A DNA stretch of 18,450 nucleotides. It comes from Candidatus Uhrbacteria bacterium. Its GTDB lineage: Bacteria > Patescibacteriota > Patescibacteriia > UBA9934 > UBA11717. The notes under the pieces were generated by a model. It had not been told where the DNA came from and ran no database searches. It saw only the letters and a program-made list of their open reading frames with translations. Below are positions 6,644-13,667 of the stretch, piece after piece. The translations under genes were made by a program, and so were the position numbers. Position 1 is the stretch's first letter, and each line of letters begins with the position of its first letter. The stretch covers positions 1 to 18,450 of the forward strand of contig JABIWD010000024.1 of assembly GCA_018701105.1 (NCBI GenBank), given 5' to 3'.

Positions 6644-8056
6644 TTATTTTCGTCTTCCGCCTCCACCTCCGGATCGTCGGGCTCCGCCTCCGCCTCCACC
6701 AGATCGTCGAGCACCTCCTCCTCCGCCGCCTGATCGTCGAGCTCCACCGCCGCTACCGCCAGAACTTCGTGGTCGTCCTCCACCACTTGGTCGACGTGAG
6801 CCTCCTCGGTTTCCCGATCGTCCGCGGTTGATACCTGGACGTCGTCCTCCTCGTCCACCTCTTCCACCCTTCTTTGAAGGCTTTGAGTAACGATGAGCGA
6901 TCTTTCCAATCTCAGCTGCGCCGATTGTTCCAGGAGCCTCCAAAATCTTGATCTCCTTTCCAACTAGGGCCTGGATCTGCTGCATGTCTCGATACTGGTC
7001 AGGCATTACGAATGACACAGCCTTTCCCTTATGACCGGCACGACCAGTTCGCCCAATACGGTGAACGTAGTCTTCGTGCTGATCTGGAAGGTCGTAGTTT
7101 ATAACAAGTTCAATTTCTTTAACATCGATTCCTCGAGCCGCAACATCCGTCGCTACCATCACTCGACTCTTTCCACGCTTAAAGTTATCAAGCGCACGTC
7201 GTCGCTGTGAAAGCGTTCGGTTTGAGTGTAGCTCCTCTGATGGGAATCCTTCTCGGTTCAATACCATCGCCATCTTCTTTGTTCCGTGCTTTGTACGGCA
7301 GAAAACTAGCACTGGTCCCTTCTTGTATTCTCGCAAAAGGTCCTGCAATAGACGGAACTTGTTTGAAGACTCAACAAAGTAAACACCCTGATCGACGTTC
7401 TTCGCACTCATTCCTTCTGACTCTACCTTAACGGTAACAGGGTCCTGCATGTACCCGTGTCCAATCTTAGCAACAGCAGGTGGCATAGTCGCAGAGAACA
7501 ACATCGTCTGATGTTTCTCAGGAACCGACTTCAAGATCTGGTTGATCTGTGGCGCGAATCCCATGTCCAACATTCGGTCAGCCTCGTCCAAAACAACAAC
7601 CTTCACACGATCAAGACGTACAGTCTTTCGTTCAATGTGGTCATTCAATCGCCCTGGAGTTGCAACAATGATGTGTGGCTTCTTTCGCATTGCGCGCATC
7701 TGGTGAGAGATGTTTGCTCCACCAACAAGGATAACTGTTCTAAATCCTAGACGGTTTCCAACCTTATCAATCTCGCCACTCACCTGATAAGCAAGCTCAC
7801 GTGTAGGAACAACGATGAGTCCCATTCCATCCTTCTTCTTCAAGTTCTGCAACATTGGCAAAAAGAAGGCAAGAGTCTTACCTGTTCCTGTCTGCGCGAT
7901 ACCAACAACGTCCTTTCCTTCTAGCCCAAGAGGGATAGCCTTTTCCTGGATAGGTGTTGGGATAGTAAATTTAAGTCTGTTCAAAATCTCGATCAAGTCC
8001 GGAGACAAACCAAGATCTGTGAAACGCTTTTCGCGCTTCTGAGAGTCTTCTTTCAT
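6644..8056 (-). CDS. DEAD-box ATP-dependent RNA helicase, RhlE/CsdA type
   Basis: 470 residues. Motifs in order: Q motif with F12 and PTPIQEKAIP (33-42), Walker A AQTGTGKT (54-61), PTRELA (84-89), TPGRL (133-137), DEAD (157-160), SAT (188-190), ATDVAARGID (302-311) and HRIGRTGRAG (332-341). All catalytic residues are present. Residues 396-470 are an RGG tail: first GGRGGRGG-type, then three copies of a 10-residue ARRSGGGGGG unit. Such tails give non-specific RNA binding and can promote condensates. The enzyme unwinds RNA with ATP, probably in ribosome assembly or cold adaptation, together with TypA encoded 20 bases downstream. A promoter at 8180-8208 gives a leader of about 117 bases ending in a hairpin next to the start. 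Confidence 0.96.
   Translation of the reverse strand: MKEDSQKREKRFTDLGLSPDLIEILNRLKFTIPTPIQEKAIPLGLEGKDVVGIAQTGTGKTLAFFLPMLQNLKKKDGMGLIVVPTRELAYQVSGEIDKVGNRLGFRTVILVGGANISHQMRAMRKKPHIIVATPGRLNDHIERKTVRLDRVKVVVLDEADRMLDMGFAPQINQILKSVPEKHQTMLFSATMPPAVAKIGHGYMQDPVTVKVESEGMSAKNVDQGVYFVESSNKFRLLQDLLREYKKGPVLVFCRTKHGTKKMAMVLNREGFPSEELHSNRTLSQRRRALDNFKRGKSRVMVATDVAARGIDVKEIELVINYDLPDQHEDYVHRIGRTGRAGHKGKAVSFVMPDQYRDMQQIQALVGKEIKILEAPGTIGAAEIGKIAHRYSKPSKKGGRGGRGGRRPGINRGRSGNRGGSRRPSGGGRPRSSGGSGGGARRSGGGGGGARRSGGGGGGARRSGGGGGRRK
6653..6742 (-). repeat. 30-bp tandem repeat coding the helicase RGG tail
   Basis: Three adjacent 30-bp units encode ARRSGGGGGG at residues 439-468 of the helicase. The units differ mainly at third codon positions, so selection has kept the protein repeat. 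The array could vary in copy number by slippage. Confidence 0.75.
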
Positions 8057-8062
8057 ATTGTA

Positions 8063-8080
8063 GTTTGAGTGAACTCAAAC
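8063..8080 (-). promoter_or_regulatory. Hairpin just upstream of the helicase start codon
   Basis: GTTTGAGT / ACTCAAAC is a perfect 8-bp inverted repeat with a 2-base centre. It ends six bases before the ATG at 8056. In RNA the inner pairs would open to a small loop. Its position suggests control of ribosome access, possibly relieved by the helicase itself; it could instead be a DNA palindrome bound by a protein. Confidence 0.45.
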
Positions 8081-8179
8081 CACATTGCTGATCACGCGCA
8101 CGTAATCGACTGAAATAGGGCTCAAGTTCTCGTATTAAGTCAAGTAGCACTTTGCCACCTGTGTTGAGATAACTCGCGA

Positions 8180-8208
8180 ATACTAGCTGAATATCTGGAT
8201 TCTGTCAA
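8180..8208 (-). promoter_or_regulatory. Promoter of the helicase-typA operon
   Basis: Minus-strand TTGACA (8208-8203), 17-bp spacer, TAGTAT (8185-8180). The predicted transcript start near 8173 leaves a leader of about 117 bases. Confidence 0.65.
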
Positions 8209-8252
8209 GCCATGGACCTGTGTATCGCATTTAAGCCTATCTATCGCTAATT

Positions 8253-8882
8253 TCACTCCTTTATATAAAGATCATCTAAACTGTCGGGACTGAAGGGGTA
8301 TTCTGGGTGCGATCCGTGATTCGGCGTGTCTCCAGCGGCCAGAATCTCGATATGATCAATCTCGGGGCTCGGGATCATGAACTCGGTTCTACTATTATTT
8401 CCACCGTACTTCGTCCTTTCGATAGGCGCCTTAGTGAGACCAATGCCGTTTAGATAGTCTCCTGTACGATCACCACATGGCCAATAGTCCATTACGGCAA
8501 TATGGTGGACCTCCCCGCTCTTCATAAAAATCTTCAACTCACTCGCCTTTCCTAGAGCTTCAAAATCATACTCATCTGTAAAATCGTCTTTTGTAACAGG
8601 AGCTTTATAAATTACAGGGTTATCGTTCTTCCTTCTTTCTATATTAAACTCCCAGGCGCCGTCCTCATTGTCGATCGTCACAAAATAGTCTGAACCACAG
8701 ATCTCACACATCAACATCCACTGTTGATAATTTACCCCGTAGTCCACGGCCTTCATACCTCGCAAAGCTTTAATCTCTTTGCTGATACCAGGACCCTCCT
8801 TATCTAGCATGTTCACAGAGACCTTGTTAGCGATCCTTAAACACCGCTCACACTCCTTCCATGGTTTTCCTTTTACTTTCAT
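8253..8882 (-). CDS. Unrecognised protein with two CxxC pairs
   Basis: 209 residues, no signal peptide or membrane segment, so cytoplasmic. Residues 11-14 (CERC) and 59-62 (CEIC) are spaced like the two knuckles of a zinc ribbon. The second is followed by GSDYFVTIDNEDGAWEF, a beta-hairpin-like stretch. The remainder is acidic with mixed alpha/beta character, and the last 40 residues are Pro/Asp-rich. I cannot assign a family. It is flanked by the helicase operon on one side and tRNA-Trp on the other and has its own promoter candidate. A start at 8882 fits because the first CxxC follows a short basic leader; no Shine-Dalgarno site is visible. Confidence 0.8.
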   Translation of the reverse strand: MKVKGKPWKECERCLRIANKVSVNMLDKEGPGISKEIKALRGMKAVDYGVNYQQWMLMCEICGSDYFVTIDNEDGAWEFNIERRKNDNPVIYKAPVTKDDFTDEYDFEALGKASELKIFMKSGEVHHIAVMDYWPCGDRTGDYLNGIGLTKAPIERTKYGGNNSRTEFMIPSPEIDHIEILAAGDTPNHGSHPEYPFSPDSLDDLYIKE

Positions 8883-8891
8883 ATTGATTCA

Positions 8892-8900
8892 ATTTTATCA
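8892..8900 (-). promoter_or_regulatory. Extended -10 promoter candidate for the two-CxxC gene
   Basis: Minus-strand TGATAAAAT, a TGN-extended -10 without a clear -35. The predicted transcript start is only about three bases before the ATG at 8882, so the mRNA would be practically leaderless. Confidence 0.4.
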
Positions 8901-8924
8901 CAAACTCCCCTGCACCACAGTGCC

Positions 8925-8953
8925 TTGCCAGCCAGCCCAAATCATGCTATGAT
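8925..8953 (+). promoter_or_regulatory. Promoter of tRNA-Trp
   Basis: TTGCCA (8925-8930), 17-bp spacer, TATGAT (8948-8953), with TGC before it as an extended -10. The predicted transcript start is near 8960, four bases before the mature tRNA. Confidence 0.7.
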
Positions 8954-8963
8954 CTGGCGGCAG

Positions 8964-9037
8964 AGGGGTATGGTGAAGTGGTATCACGCGGGTCTCCAAA
9001 ACCCTAGTCGGAGGTTCAATCCCTCCTACCCCTGCCA
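8964..9037 (+). tRNA. tRNA-Trp (anticodon CCA), 3' CCA encoded
   Basis: 74 bases fold as a full cloverleaf: acceptor AGGGGTA / TACCCCT, D stem GTGA / TCAC, anticodon loop CTCCAAA with anticodon CCA, T stem GGAGG / CCTCC with loop TTCAATC, discriminator G and encoded CCA. The only flaw is a C-T mismatch at the outer end of the anticodon stem. The anticodon reads UGG only, so UGA is not recoded by this tRNA. Its last 12 bases overlap the end of the recombinase gene on the other strand. Confidence 0.96.
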
Positions 9038-10582
9038 AGAAAGAATCACAGACTTAGTTGCTGTGGTTTTTTCTTTAGGTTGGCTATTTTCATCTAGTTC
9101 GACCCGATCCATGTCAGCATGCAGCTGTTTTGAGTGCTTAGAAAAGAGTTTCCACACATCATTCAGCTCTAGCTGGAGTATTCCATCCTGCAGCACAAAG
9201 TTCGACCCGAGATTGCGAACTATGAGTTTACGAGCATCAACGTCACCATTTTCAAACTTTGCTTTAGCCGATTTTGCAAAATCAAGAACCTGTTCTACCC
9301 GCTCTATCCAGTTATCAGATTCCTGTTCCTCGTCCTGCAGTTTTGCATTGAGTCCATCTCGTTCCAATATCAATTTCTGCTTCTTTTTCTTGTACTCGTC
9401 TTCTGTAATAAGATCACGAATCATCATATCAGTGAGCCGATCGATCTGAGAACGTGTTTCATTATATGTGCTCTGAAGAGAAGAGCGCGTGACGTTACGA
9501 TCCCCTGTCTGTTCTTCATTCACATGACGCAACCATTTCAGAGCCCAAGCAGCCCAGTCTTCTGGGATTGCCATGTCTTCAAGGATAATCTGAACCTGGT
9601 CCTCAATCTTAGCTAGATTCAACTGCTTTTGCTTACACTGTTGGTTATTTCTCTTTGTGCACTTGTAGTATGCGTATCTTCCATACAGATTGATCTTTTC
9701 ATACGCAGTATACATTCCATTACACTCCCCACACCTTATGAGCCCAGTATAAGCAAAGTTCTTTGTCTGTGGCCTAGGTACTGGGTTTCCAAGCAGCTTC
9801 TGAATGCGCCAGTATTCGTCTTCGGTTATCATCGGCTCGTGAGTACCTTTGAATTGCAAAGTCTCACCATCTACCTTTCTGGTAATAGTTCCGTAATACA
9901 TGGTGCTCCTTATCATGTTGTACATCCCAGTTTTCGAAAGCGGTTTACCACCACTGCGTTTTCTTTTAATGGTTCTAAAGCCCCAATCATTGTTGAGTTT
10001 ATTACGTACCTCTACCGGTGTATGTCCAGCCAATAGCAGTTCCCAAAACTTACGTAACAATGGAAACCTTTCTGGATCTGGAACGATCGTGTGATCATCA
10101 AGCTTATTCAAATAACCCATTGGAGCGACGTTGCACCAACCTCCCTGCTTCAACTTTGCCACGTTTCCGCGCTTAACATTCTTCGAAAGATCATCTGTGT
10201 ATTGCTGAGCCATGCCAAACATCATGTAAGTCATCAAAGCGTTCTCCTGTTCAGCACTGTATATCTGTGAAGGGGTTTGAATGACCAGATTGTATTGCTT
10301 TATCGCCCACATTACATCACCGCCATCCTTTGGATTGCGTGCAAGACGATCTAACTTCCAACATAGAATACCGTTGATCTTCCCGTCTATTATCTCCTGC
10401 AACATCTCAGCGAAGACTGGCCGACCAAGTTTACTGGCTGACTGCGACTCTCTATAAATTTTTGAAACCTTTATACCTAAATGAGCAGCGGTCTGCTTCA
10501 ACTCATCAACCTGAGATTCAATAGATAGTACCTGTCTATCTTCTGATTCAGTAGATTTTCTTGCGTATATTACGTAGTTCAT
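9026..10582 (-). CDS. Large serine recombinase (integrase/resolvase family)
   Basis: 518 residues. The N-terminal resolvase domain (1-140) has YARKS with the nucleophile S10, SIESQ (20-24) and KLDRLAR (76-82) with the catalytic arginines. The Recombinase domain spans about 150-270. A zinc ribbon uses C284, C287, C308 and C316, and a coiled coil at about 375-445 serves synapsis. It cuts and rejoins DNA by a serine-linked intermediate to integrate or excise an element. The gene is intact. Its last four codons (SWQG) and the stop TAG are the antisense of the tRNA-Trp 3' end, and the preceding codons are the antisense of the tRNA terminator. The tRNA end may therefore be the attachment site. A TATAAT box at 10594-10599 puts the transcript start about five bases before the ATG. 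Confidence 0.95.
   Translation of the reverse strand: MNYVIYARKSTESEDRQVLSIESQVDELKQTAAHLGIKVSKIYRESQSASKLGRPVFAEMLQEIIDGKINGILCWKLDRLARNPKDGGDVMWAIKQYNLVIQTPSQIYSAEQENALMTYMMFGMAQQYTDDLSKNVKRGNVAKLKQGGWCNVAPMGYLNKLDDHTIVPDPERFPLLRKFWELLLAGHTPVEVRNKLNNDWGFRTIKRKRSGGKPLSKTGMYNMIRSTMYYGTITRKVDGETLQFKGTHEPMITEDEYWRIQKLLGNPVPRPQTKNFAYTGLIRCGECNGMYTAYEKINLYGRYAYYKCTKRNNQQCKQKQLNLAKIEDQVQIILEDMAIPEDWAAWALKWLRHVNEEQTGDRNVTRSSLQSTYNETRSQIDRLTDMMIRDLITEDEYKKKKQKLILERDGLNAKLQDEEQESDNWIERVEQVLDFAKSAKAKFENGDVDARKLIVRNLGSNFVLQDGILQLELNDVWKLFSKHSKQLHADMDRVELDENSQPKEKTTATKSVILSWQG
9044..9072 (+). terminator. Terminator of tRNA-Trp inside the recombinase coding end
   Basis: Stem AATCACAG / CTGTGGTT (8 bp, one G-U) with a nine-base loop, then a run of six T ending at 9072. 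It begins seven bases after the tRNA CCA. It is wholly within the recombinase coding sequence on the opposite strand. Confidence 0.7.
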
Positions 10583-10593
10583 AGAGTTGATCT

Positions 10594-10620
10594 ATTATAC
10601 CTTGACAAAGAGGTATTTTT
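10594..10620 (-). promoter_or_regulatory. Recombinase promoter with overlapping operator-like palindrome
   Basis: On the minus strand TATAAT is at 10599-10594, with a poor -35. ATACCT / AGGTAT (10597-10602 and 10611-10616) is a perfect 6-bp inverted repeat with an 8-base centre and overlaps the -10 box. A bound protein would block the recombinase promoter. The same element recurs at 10833. Confidence 0.5.
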
Positions 10621-10832
10621 TCATGTAAGTTCTCTACAGAAACCTCACCCCCCCCCAACGAAGGGAATTGTGATGACCCCCGACACACGACTGATCGGTC
10701 TTCGCCCCTTTAACTTTGTCTAAAAATCCCATAAATATGAATAGTACTTATTATGGGTGTATCTTACCTTAGAATCAACCTAATAGCCACAATACGATGG
10801 ATTATTATGCGGTTACTACAGTAATTGCCCCA

Positions 10833-10866
10833 ATACCTTGACAAAACGGGTATTTTGTGGTATTTT
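10833..10866 (+). promoter_or_regulatory. TSP3-protein promoter containing the second operator-like copy
   Basis: TTGACA (10838-10843), 17-bp spacer, TATTTT (10861-10866), with TGG before it. The start of the promoter, ATACCTTGACAAA followed by GGTATTTT, repeats the element at 10597 almost base for base, so one factor could control both divergent genes. Confidence 0.55.
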
Positions 10867-10891
10867 CCTCAGTTACTATTAACAGAAATCT

Positions 10892-12166
10892 GTGAAATTC
10901 ATTAGTATATTCGTACTTATTTTGACGATGTTGATGCCCGCAAACGTTGTATTTGCCGCATCTTCTTTTGAGCAAGCATACGTAGACCAGATTATTGAGA
11001 ATGTTACTAGCGCTGATTCTATTGAGTTTGGTGTACACTTTTTTGGTGCGACAACAGAAGAGCCGCGAGGATCTATCAATTACGATTATAAGCAAAAGCA
11101 TAGCTTAACCTCTGACCTCAATGTGAAAATTGAGGATATGCAGAGTGATGATACTGTAATTGCTGCAAACGGTGACTACACTATTAATATCGATGGTGAG
11201 TATACTGACAACGCTGGTTCTGCCGTACTTACGCAGGAGCGTGTTTACTTTAACGATAACTCGAAAAGCGAGTGGTACTTCATGGACCTCGAGGAGTCCG
11301 ACGAAGACGATCGAATTGTTGATGAGATTGAAAACGTAATACCGAATTTCTCTTACGATTCAATTAAGATCACGGAGAGGCGAACAGGTATTACTAGCTC
11401 TGAGGGAGTTACTTTTGACCATTACTCGTTCGAAGTTGACCCAGCCGAGCTTGCGAAAATGCTGCAGGATAGTAACGAGCTATCCGAGTCAGATGTTATT
11501 GACATGGAGAATTATTTGAATAGCAATGTTACCCAGCATGGTTCGATCTGGATTAATACGGACGACATGCTTCCACACGTGATTTCAATGAGCGCTATCG
11601 TAAATGACCCAGAGAACGACCTATACGGCTCTGTCGGGTTCACGATTAACTTTATTAGCTTTAACGAGGACCTAAACATCTCTGAGCCAACAAACGCTAT
11701 CGACTTTGTTGAGCATGTGGAGTCACTTTACAGTGACGATGACGGCGATGGTCTAGTCAACATCCAGGAGGAGCGATACGGCTCTGATCCAAACAATCCT
11801 GACTCCGATGGTGACGGACACTCCGATGGGGTAGAGGTGCGAAATGGGTACAACCCTATCAGCTCGGGTCAGTTGGACACAGACGGTGATAGCATTGGTG
11901 ACCATGATGAGATGTTCATATGGCACACAAACCGATACCTCGCCGATTCTGACCGCGATGGATACACGGACGACATAGAGATTAAATATCTATACAACCC
12001 AATGGGATCGGGTCAGTTGGATACAGATAACGACGGCGTGAGTGATCACGACGAAATGTTTATCTGGAATACAGACCGGTTCAACTCAGACTCAGACAAC
12101 GACGGTTACTCAGACGGAATTGAGATTCATAACGGATACAATCCGAATGGTTCTGGCCGAATTTAA
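10892..12166 (+). CDS. Secreted TSP3-repeat calcium-binding protein
   Basis: 424 residues from a GTG start. GTG is chosen because it gives a complete signal peptide (MKFISIFVLILTMLMP, cleavage near VVFA at residue 22); later ATGs would destroy it. Residues 27-265 are a beta-rich domain resembling LppX/DUF6612-type proteins (DxxVKIED, GDYTINIDGEY, QERVYF); this is a weak inference. Residues 281-424 are thrombospondin type 3 repeats with Ca-binding loops DDDGDG, DSDGDG, DTDGDS, DSDRDG, DTDNDG and DSDNDG. Two 48-residue units start at Y320 and Y368 and a third is cut after YNPNGSGRI at the C-terminus. The product is probably extracellular or cell-surface. It is monocistronic, with its own promoter and a strong terminator. 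Confidence 0.92.
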   Translation: MKFISIFVLILTMLMPANVVFAASSFEQAYVDQIIENVTSADSIEFGVHFFGATTEEPRGSINYDYKQKHSLTSDLNVKIEDMQSDDTVIAANGDYTINIDGEYTDNAGSAVLTQERVYFNDNSKSEWYFMDLEESDEDDRIVDEIENVIPNFSYDSIKITERRTGITSSEGVTFDHYSFEVDPAELAKMLQDSNELSESDVIDMENYLNSNVTQHGSIWINTDDMLPHVISMSAIVNDPENDLYGSVGFTINFISFNEDLNISEPTNAIDFVEHVESLYSDDDGDGLVNIQEERYGSDPNNPDSDGDGHSDGVEVRNGYNPISSGQLDTDGDSIGDHDEMFIWHTNRYLADSDRDGYTDDIEIKYLYNPMGSGQLDTDNDGVSDHDEMFIWNTDRFNSDSDNDGYSDGIEIHNGYNPNGSGRI

Positions 12167-12173
12167 GAGAATG

Positions 12174-12203
12174 AAAACCACCAAGATTTCTTGGTGGTTT
12201 TTT
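12174..12203 (+). terminator. Intrinsic terminator of the TSP3-protein gene
   Basis: Perfect 12-bp stem AAAACCACCAAG / CTTGGTGGTTTT with loop ATTT, ending in a run of six T. It starts seven bases after the stop codon. Confidence 0.93.
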
Positions 12204-12211
12204 GATACACT
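12203..12211 (+). promoter_or_regulatory. Extended -10 promoter of the three-gene envelope operon
   Basis: TGATACACT directly follows the terminator T run. There is no -35 because the stem occupies that position. The predicted transcript start is near 12218, about 15 bases before the ATG at 12233. Confidence 0.4.
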
Positions 12212-12232
12212 GAAGGTAATTAAAACCAATAT

Positions 12233-12445
12233 ATGTTTCATAGAACAAGAAAAATGAAGCCAATCAAACGAGCGCTATTCTCACTCTTGATAGCATTCTC
12301 AGTTATAATCTTCTGGCGTGGAGCCTGGGGACTCTTGGACATCTACTTTCTTCCGAATAACTACACATTAAGTTCAGCACTTTCTATTGTAATAGGGCTC
12401 TCAATACTTGCGGTTACTCATTACTGGACAAAAGAACTAGAGTAA
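12233..12445 (+). CDS. Small protein with two membrane segments
   Basis: 70 residues. A basic N-terminus (MFHRTRKMKPIKR) is followed by a membrane segment at about 13-32 (ALFSLLIAFSVIIFWRGAWG), a short polar link LLDIYFLPNNYTLS, and a second segment at about 47-63. The WRGxWGLxDxYxxP pattern recurs in small Patescibacteria proteins as far as I recall; I know no assigned function. An in-frame ATG at 12254 (MKPIKRALF) is an alternative start. The stop is one base before the ATG of the next gene, so the two are co-transcribed and probably coupled. Confidence 0.8.
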   Translation: MFHRTRKMKPIKRALFSLLIAFSVIIFWRGAWGLLDIYFLPNNYTLSSALSIVIGLSILAVTHYWTKELE

Positions 12446-12446
12446 T

Positions 12447-13658
12447 ATGAAAAAACTCCTCCCCCTTTTTATTCTATCCCTCCTACTACTCCCTGCAGCA
12501 GGATCAGCCGTGAGCATATACAGCAACGTCGCCGTTACATCAGGAACGGTAAACCCCGGTAATATCACCGGAGCACCCGACGGTTCAGCAACAACCTTCG
12601 CTTCAACCAGCGGCTGGGCTGAGCCTGGATTTCCTCAGACCTCGTCTGGGGACGTTGTAATGCAATATACTGCCGACTCAACAGACTTCTACTCTATGAC
12701 CGTTTGGTTCATGAATGGTGGAAGTATCGAGCACACTGCGCTCGTAGCATTCCTCGGTACGTCGCCAACAGGAACTGAAACGATCTCAAACATCAACGGC
12801 GTGACGTTCGACCGCATACGCATAATGCCCGATGAACCGTTGTTCGGTGTAGATTCTGTTTGGATCGATATCGCAGCCGATGAACCTGTCGACTCTACGC
12901 CGGCTGATGCAACGCCTGTCGACCTCCCAGATGAGCCCGATGCTGTCGATGACGATCCTGTCGTGATCAACGAGACGATCGAGGAGACCTCGCATTCCGA
13001 GACCTCTACGCGACACTCAACATACCCAGTGCTCGTGAAGCTCGAAAGCGATGGTGATCCATCAACGCAATACGATACCGCTGTCTATGCAATTGACGAC
13101 CAAGGAAAACGACGACCGTTCTCTGGTGAGTCAACGTATTTCTCATGGTTCGAGGATTTTGATGAGGTCGTCGAGCTGAGCCCATCTGCAATGGCAGCAT
13201 ATTCTCTTGGTGCAACTATGCCGATGCACCATGGTACATGGCTCGTTAAGATTCAAAGTGTGAACGATGTATATGCAGTTGAACGCGGTGGAGTCTTACG
13301 AAGAATCCCAGACGAGGCGACGGCAGAACTCTTCTACGGCGCCGACTGGGCAGATCGAGTTCGTGACATATCGCCAACCGACTGGCCACGCTATACACTT
13401 GGAGACGATCTTTCATCGAGTGCGCATCCGGATGAGTTCGTGGTTCGAGACGACAACCTCGTAGTTTGGCACGTAAGAGACGGCGTACGACGTCAGGTGC
13501 CAGAAACTGACCTTGCAGTTCACGGAATACAAAGTGCACACATAGTCTCGTATAACGCGTTCGAGACTTTCACAGACGCTGCAGACAACCTACTCGAGTC
13601 ATACTCCACCGGAGCGATCTATGCCGGAACAGACGACTTTGACTGGTACAATTTCTAA
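12447..13658 (+). CDS. Secreted protein with beta-sandwich and three VYxV-type repeats
   Basis: 403 residues. The signal peptide is at 1-21 (MKKLLPLFILSLLLLPAAGS). Residues 22-143 are a discoidin-like beta-sandwich (inference). An acidic Pro/Asp linker runs from 144 to 190. Residues 195-385 hold three repeats of about 60 residues, centred on AVYAIDDQGKRRPF (212-225), DVYAVERGGVLRRIP (274-288) and VVWHVRDGVRRQVP (339-352). The first is followed by ESTYFSWFEDFDEV, the second by ELFYGADWADRV. I associate this domain with surface proteins of Patescibacteria but can give no database name. The same domain forms the separated fragment at 15786-16235. It probably acts at the cell surface. It is the middle gene of an operon with the two-TM protein and the gene at 13668. 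Confidence 0.85.
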   Translation: MKKLLPLFILSLLLLPAAGSAVSIYSNVAVTSGTVNPGNITGAPDGSATTFASTSGWAEPGFPQTSSGDVVMQYTADSTDFYSMTVWFMNGGSIEHTALVAFLGTSPTGTETISNINGVTFDRIRIMPDEPLFGVDSVWIDIAADEPVDSTPADATPVDLPDEPDAVDDDPVVINETIEETSHSETSTRHSTYPVLVKLESDGDPSTQYDTAVYAIDDQGKRRPFSGESTYFSWFEDFDEVVELSPSAMAAYSLGATMPMHHGTWLVKIQSVNDVYAVERGGVLRRIPDEATAELFYGADWADRVRDISPTDWPRYTLGDDLSSSAHPDEFVVRDDNLVVWHVRDGVRRQVPETDLAVHGIQSAHIVSYNAFETFTDAADNLLESYSTGAIYAGTDDFDWYNF

Positions 13659-13667
13659 CATCACTAT

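Larger units (their letters stand above)
10583..10891. other. 309-base region without a gene, divergent regulatory DNA
   Basis: No open frame with coding character is seen on either strand. The region separates the divergent recombinase (minus) and TSP3-repeat (plus) genes. It holds two copies of an operator-like element (near 10597 and 10833), a run of nine C (10648-10656) and the inverted repeat CCCATAA / TTATGGG (10728-10757, 16-base centre). I see no RNA gene in it. Confidence 0.6.

Noticed and set aside
6582..6890. A Pro/Arg-rich open frame on the plus strand
   Set aside because: It is the antisense of the Gly/Arg-rich tail of the helicase and has no support of its own.
8925..9449. An open frame on the plus strand running through tRNA-Trp
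   Set aside because: It reads through the tRNA and its terminator and lies opposite the recombinase gene.
10597..10856. The repeated element as ends of an insertion sequence
   Set aside because: The copies are in direct, not inverted, orientation and no transposase or other gene lies between them.
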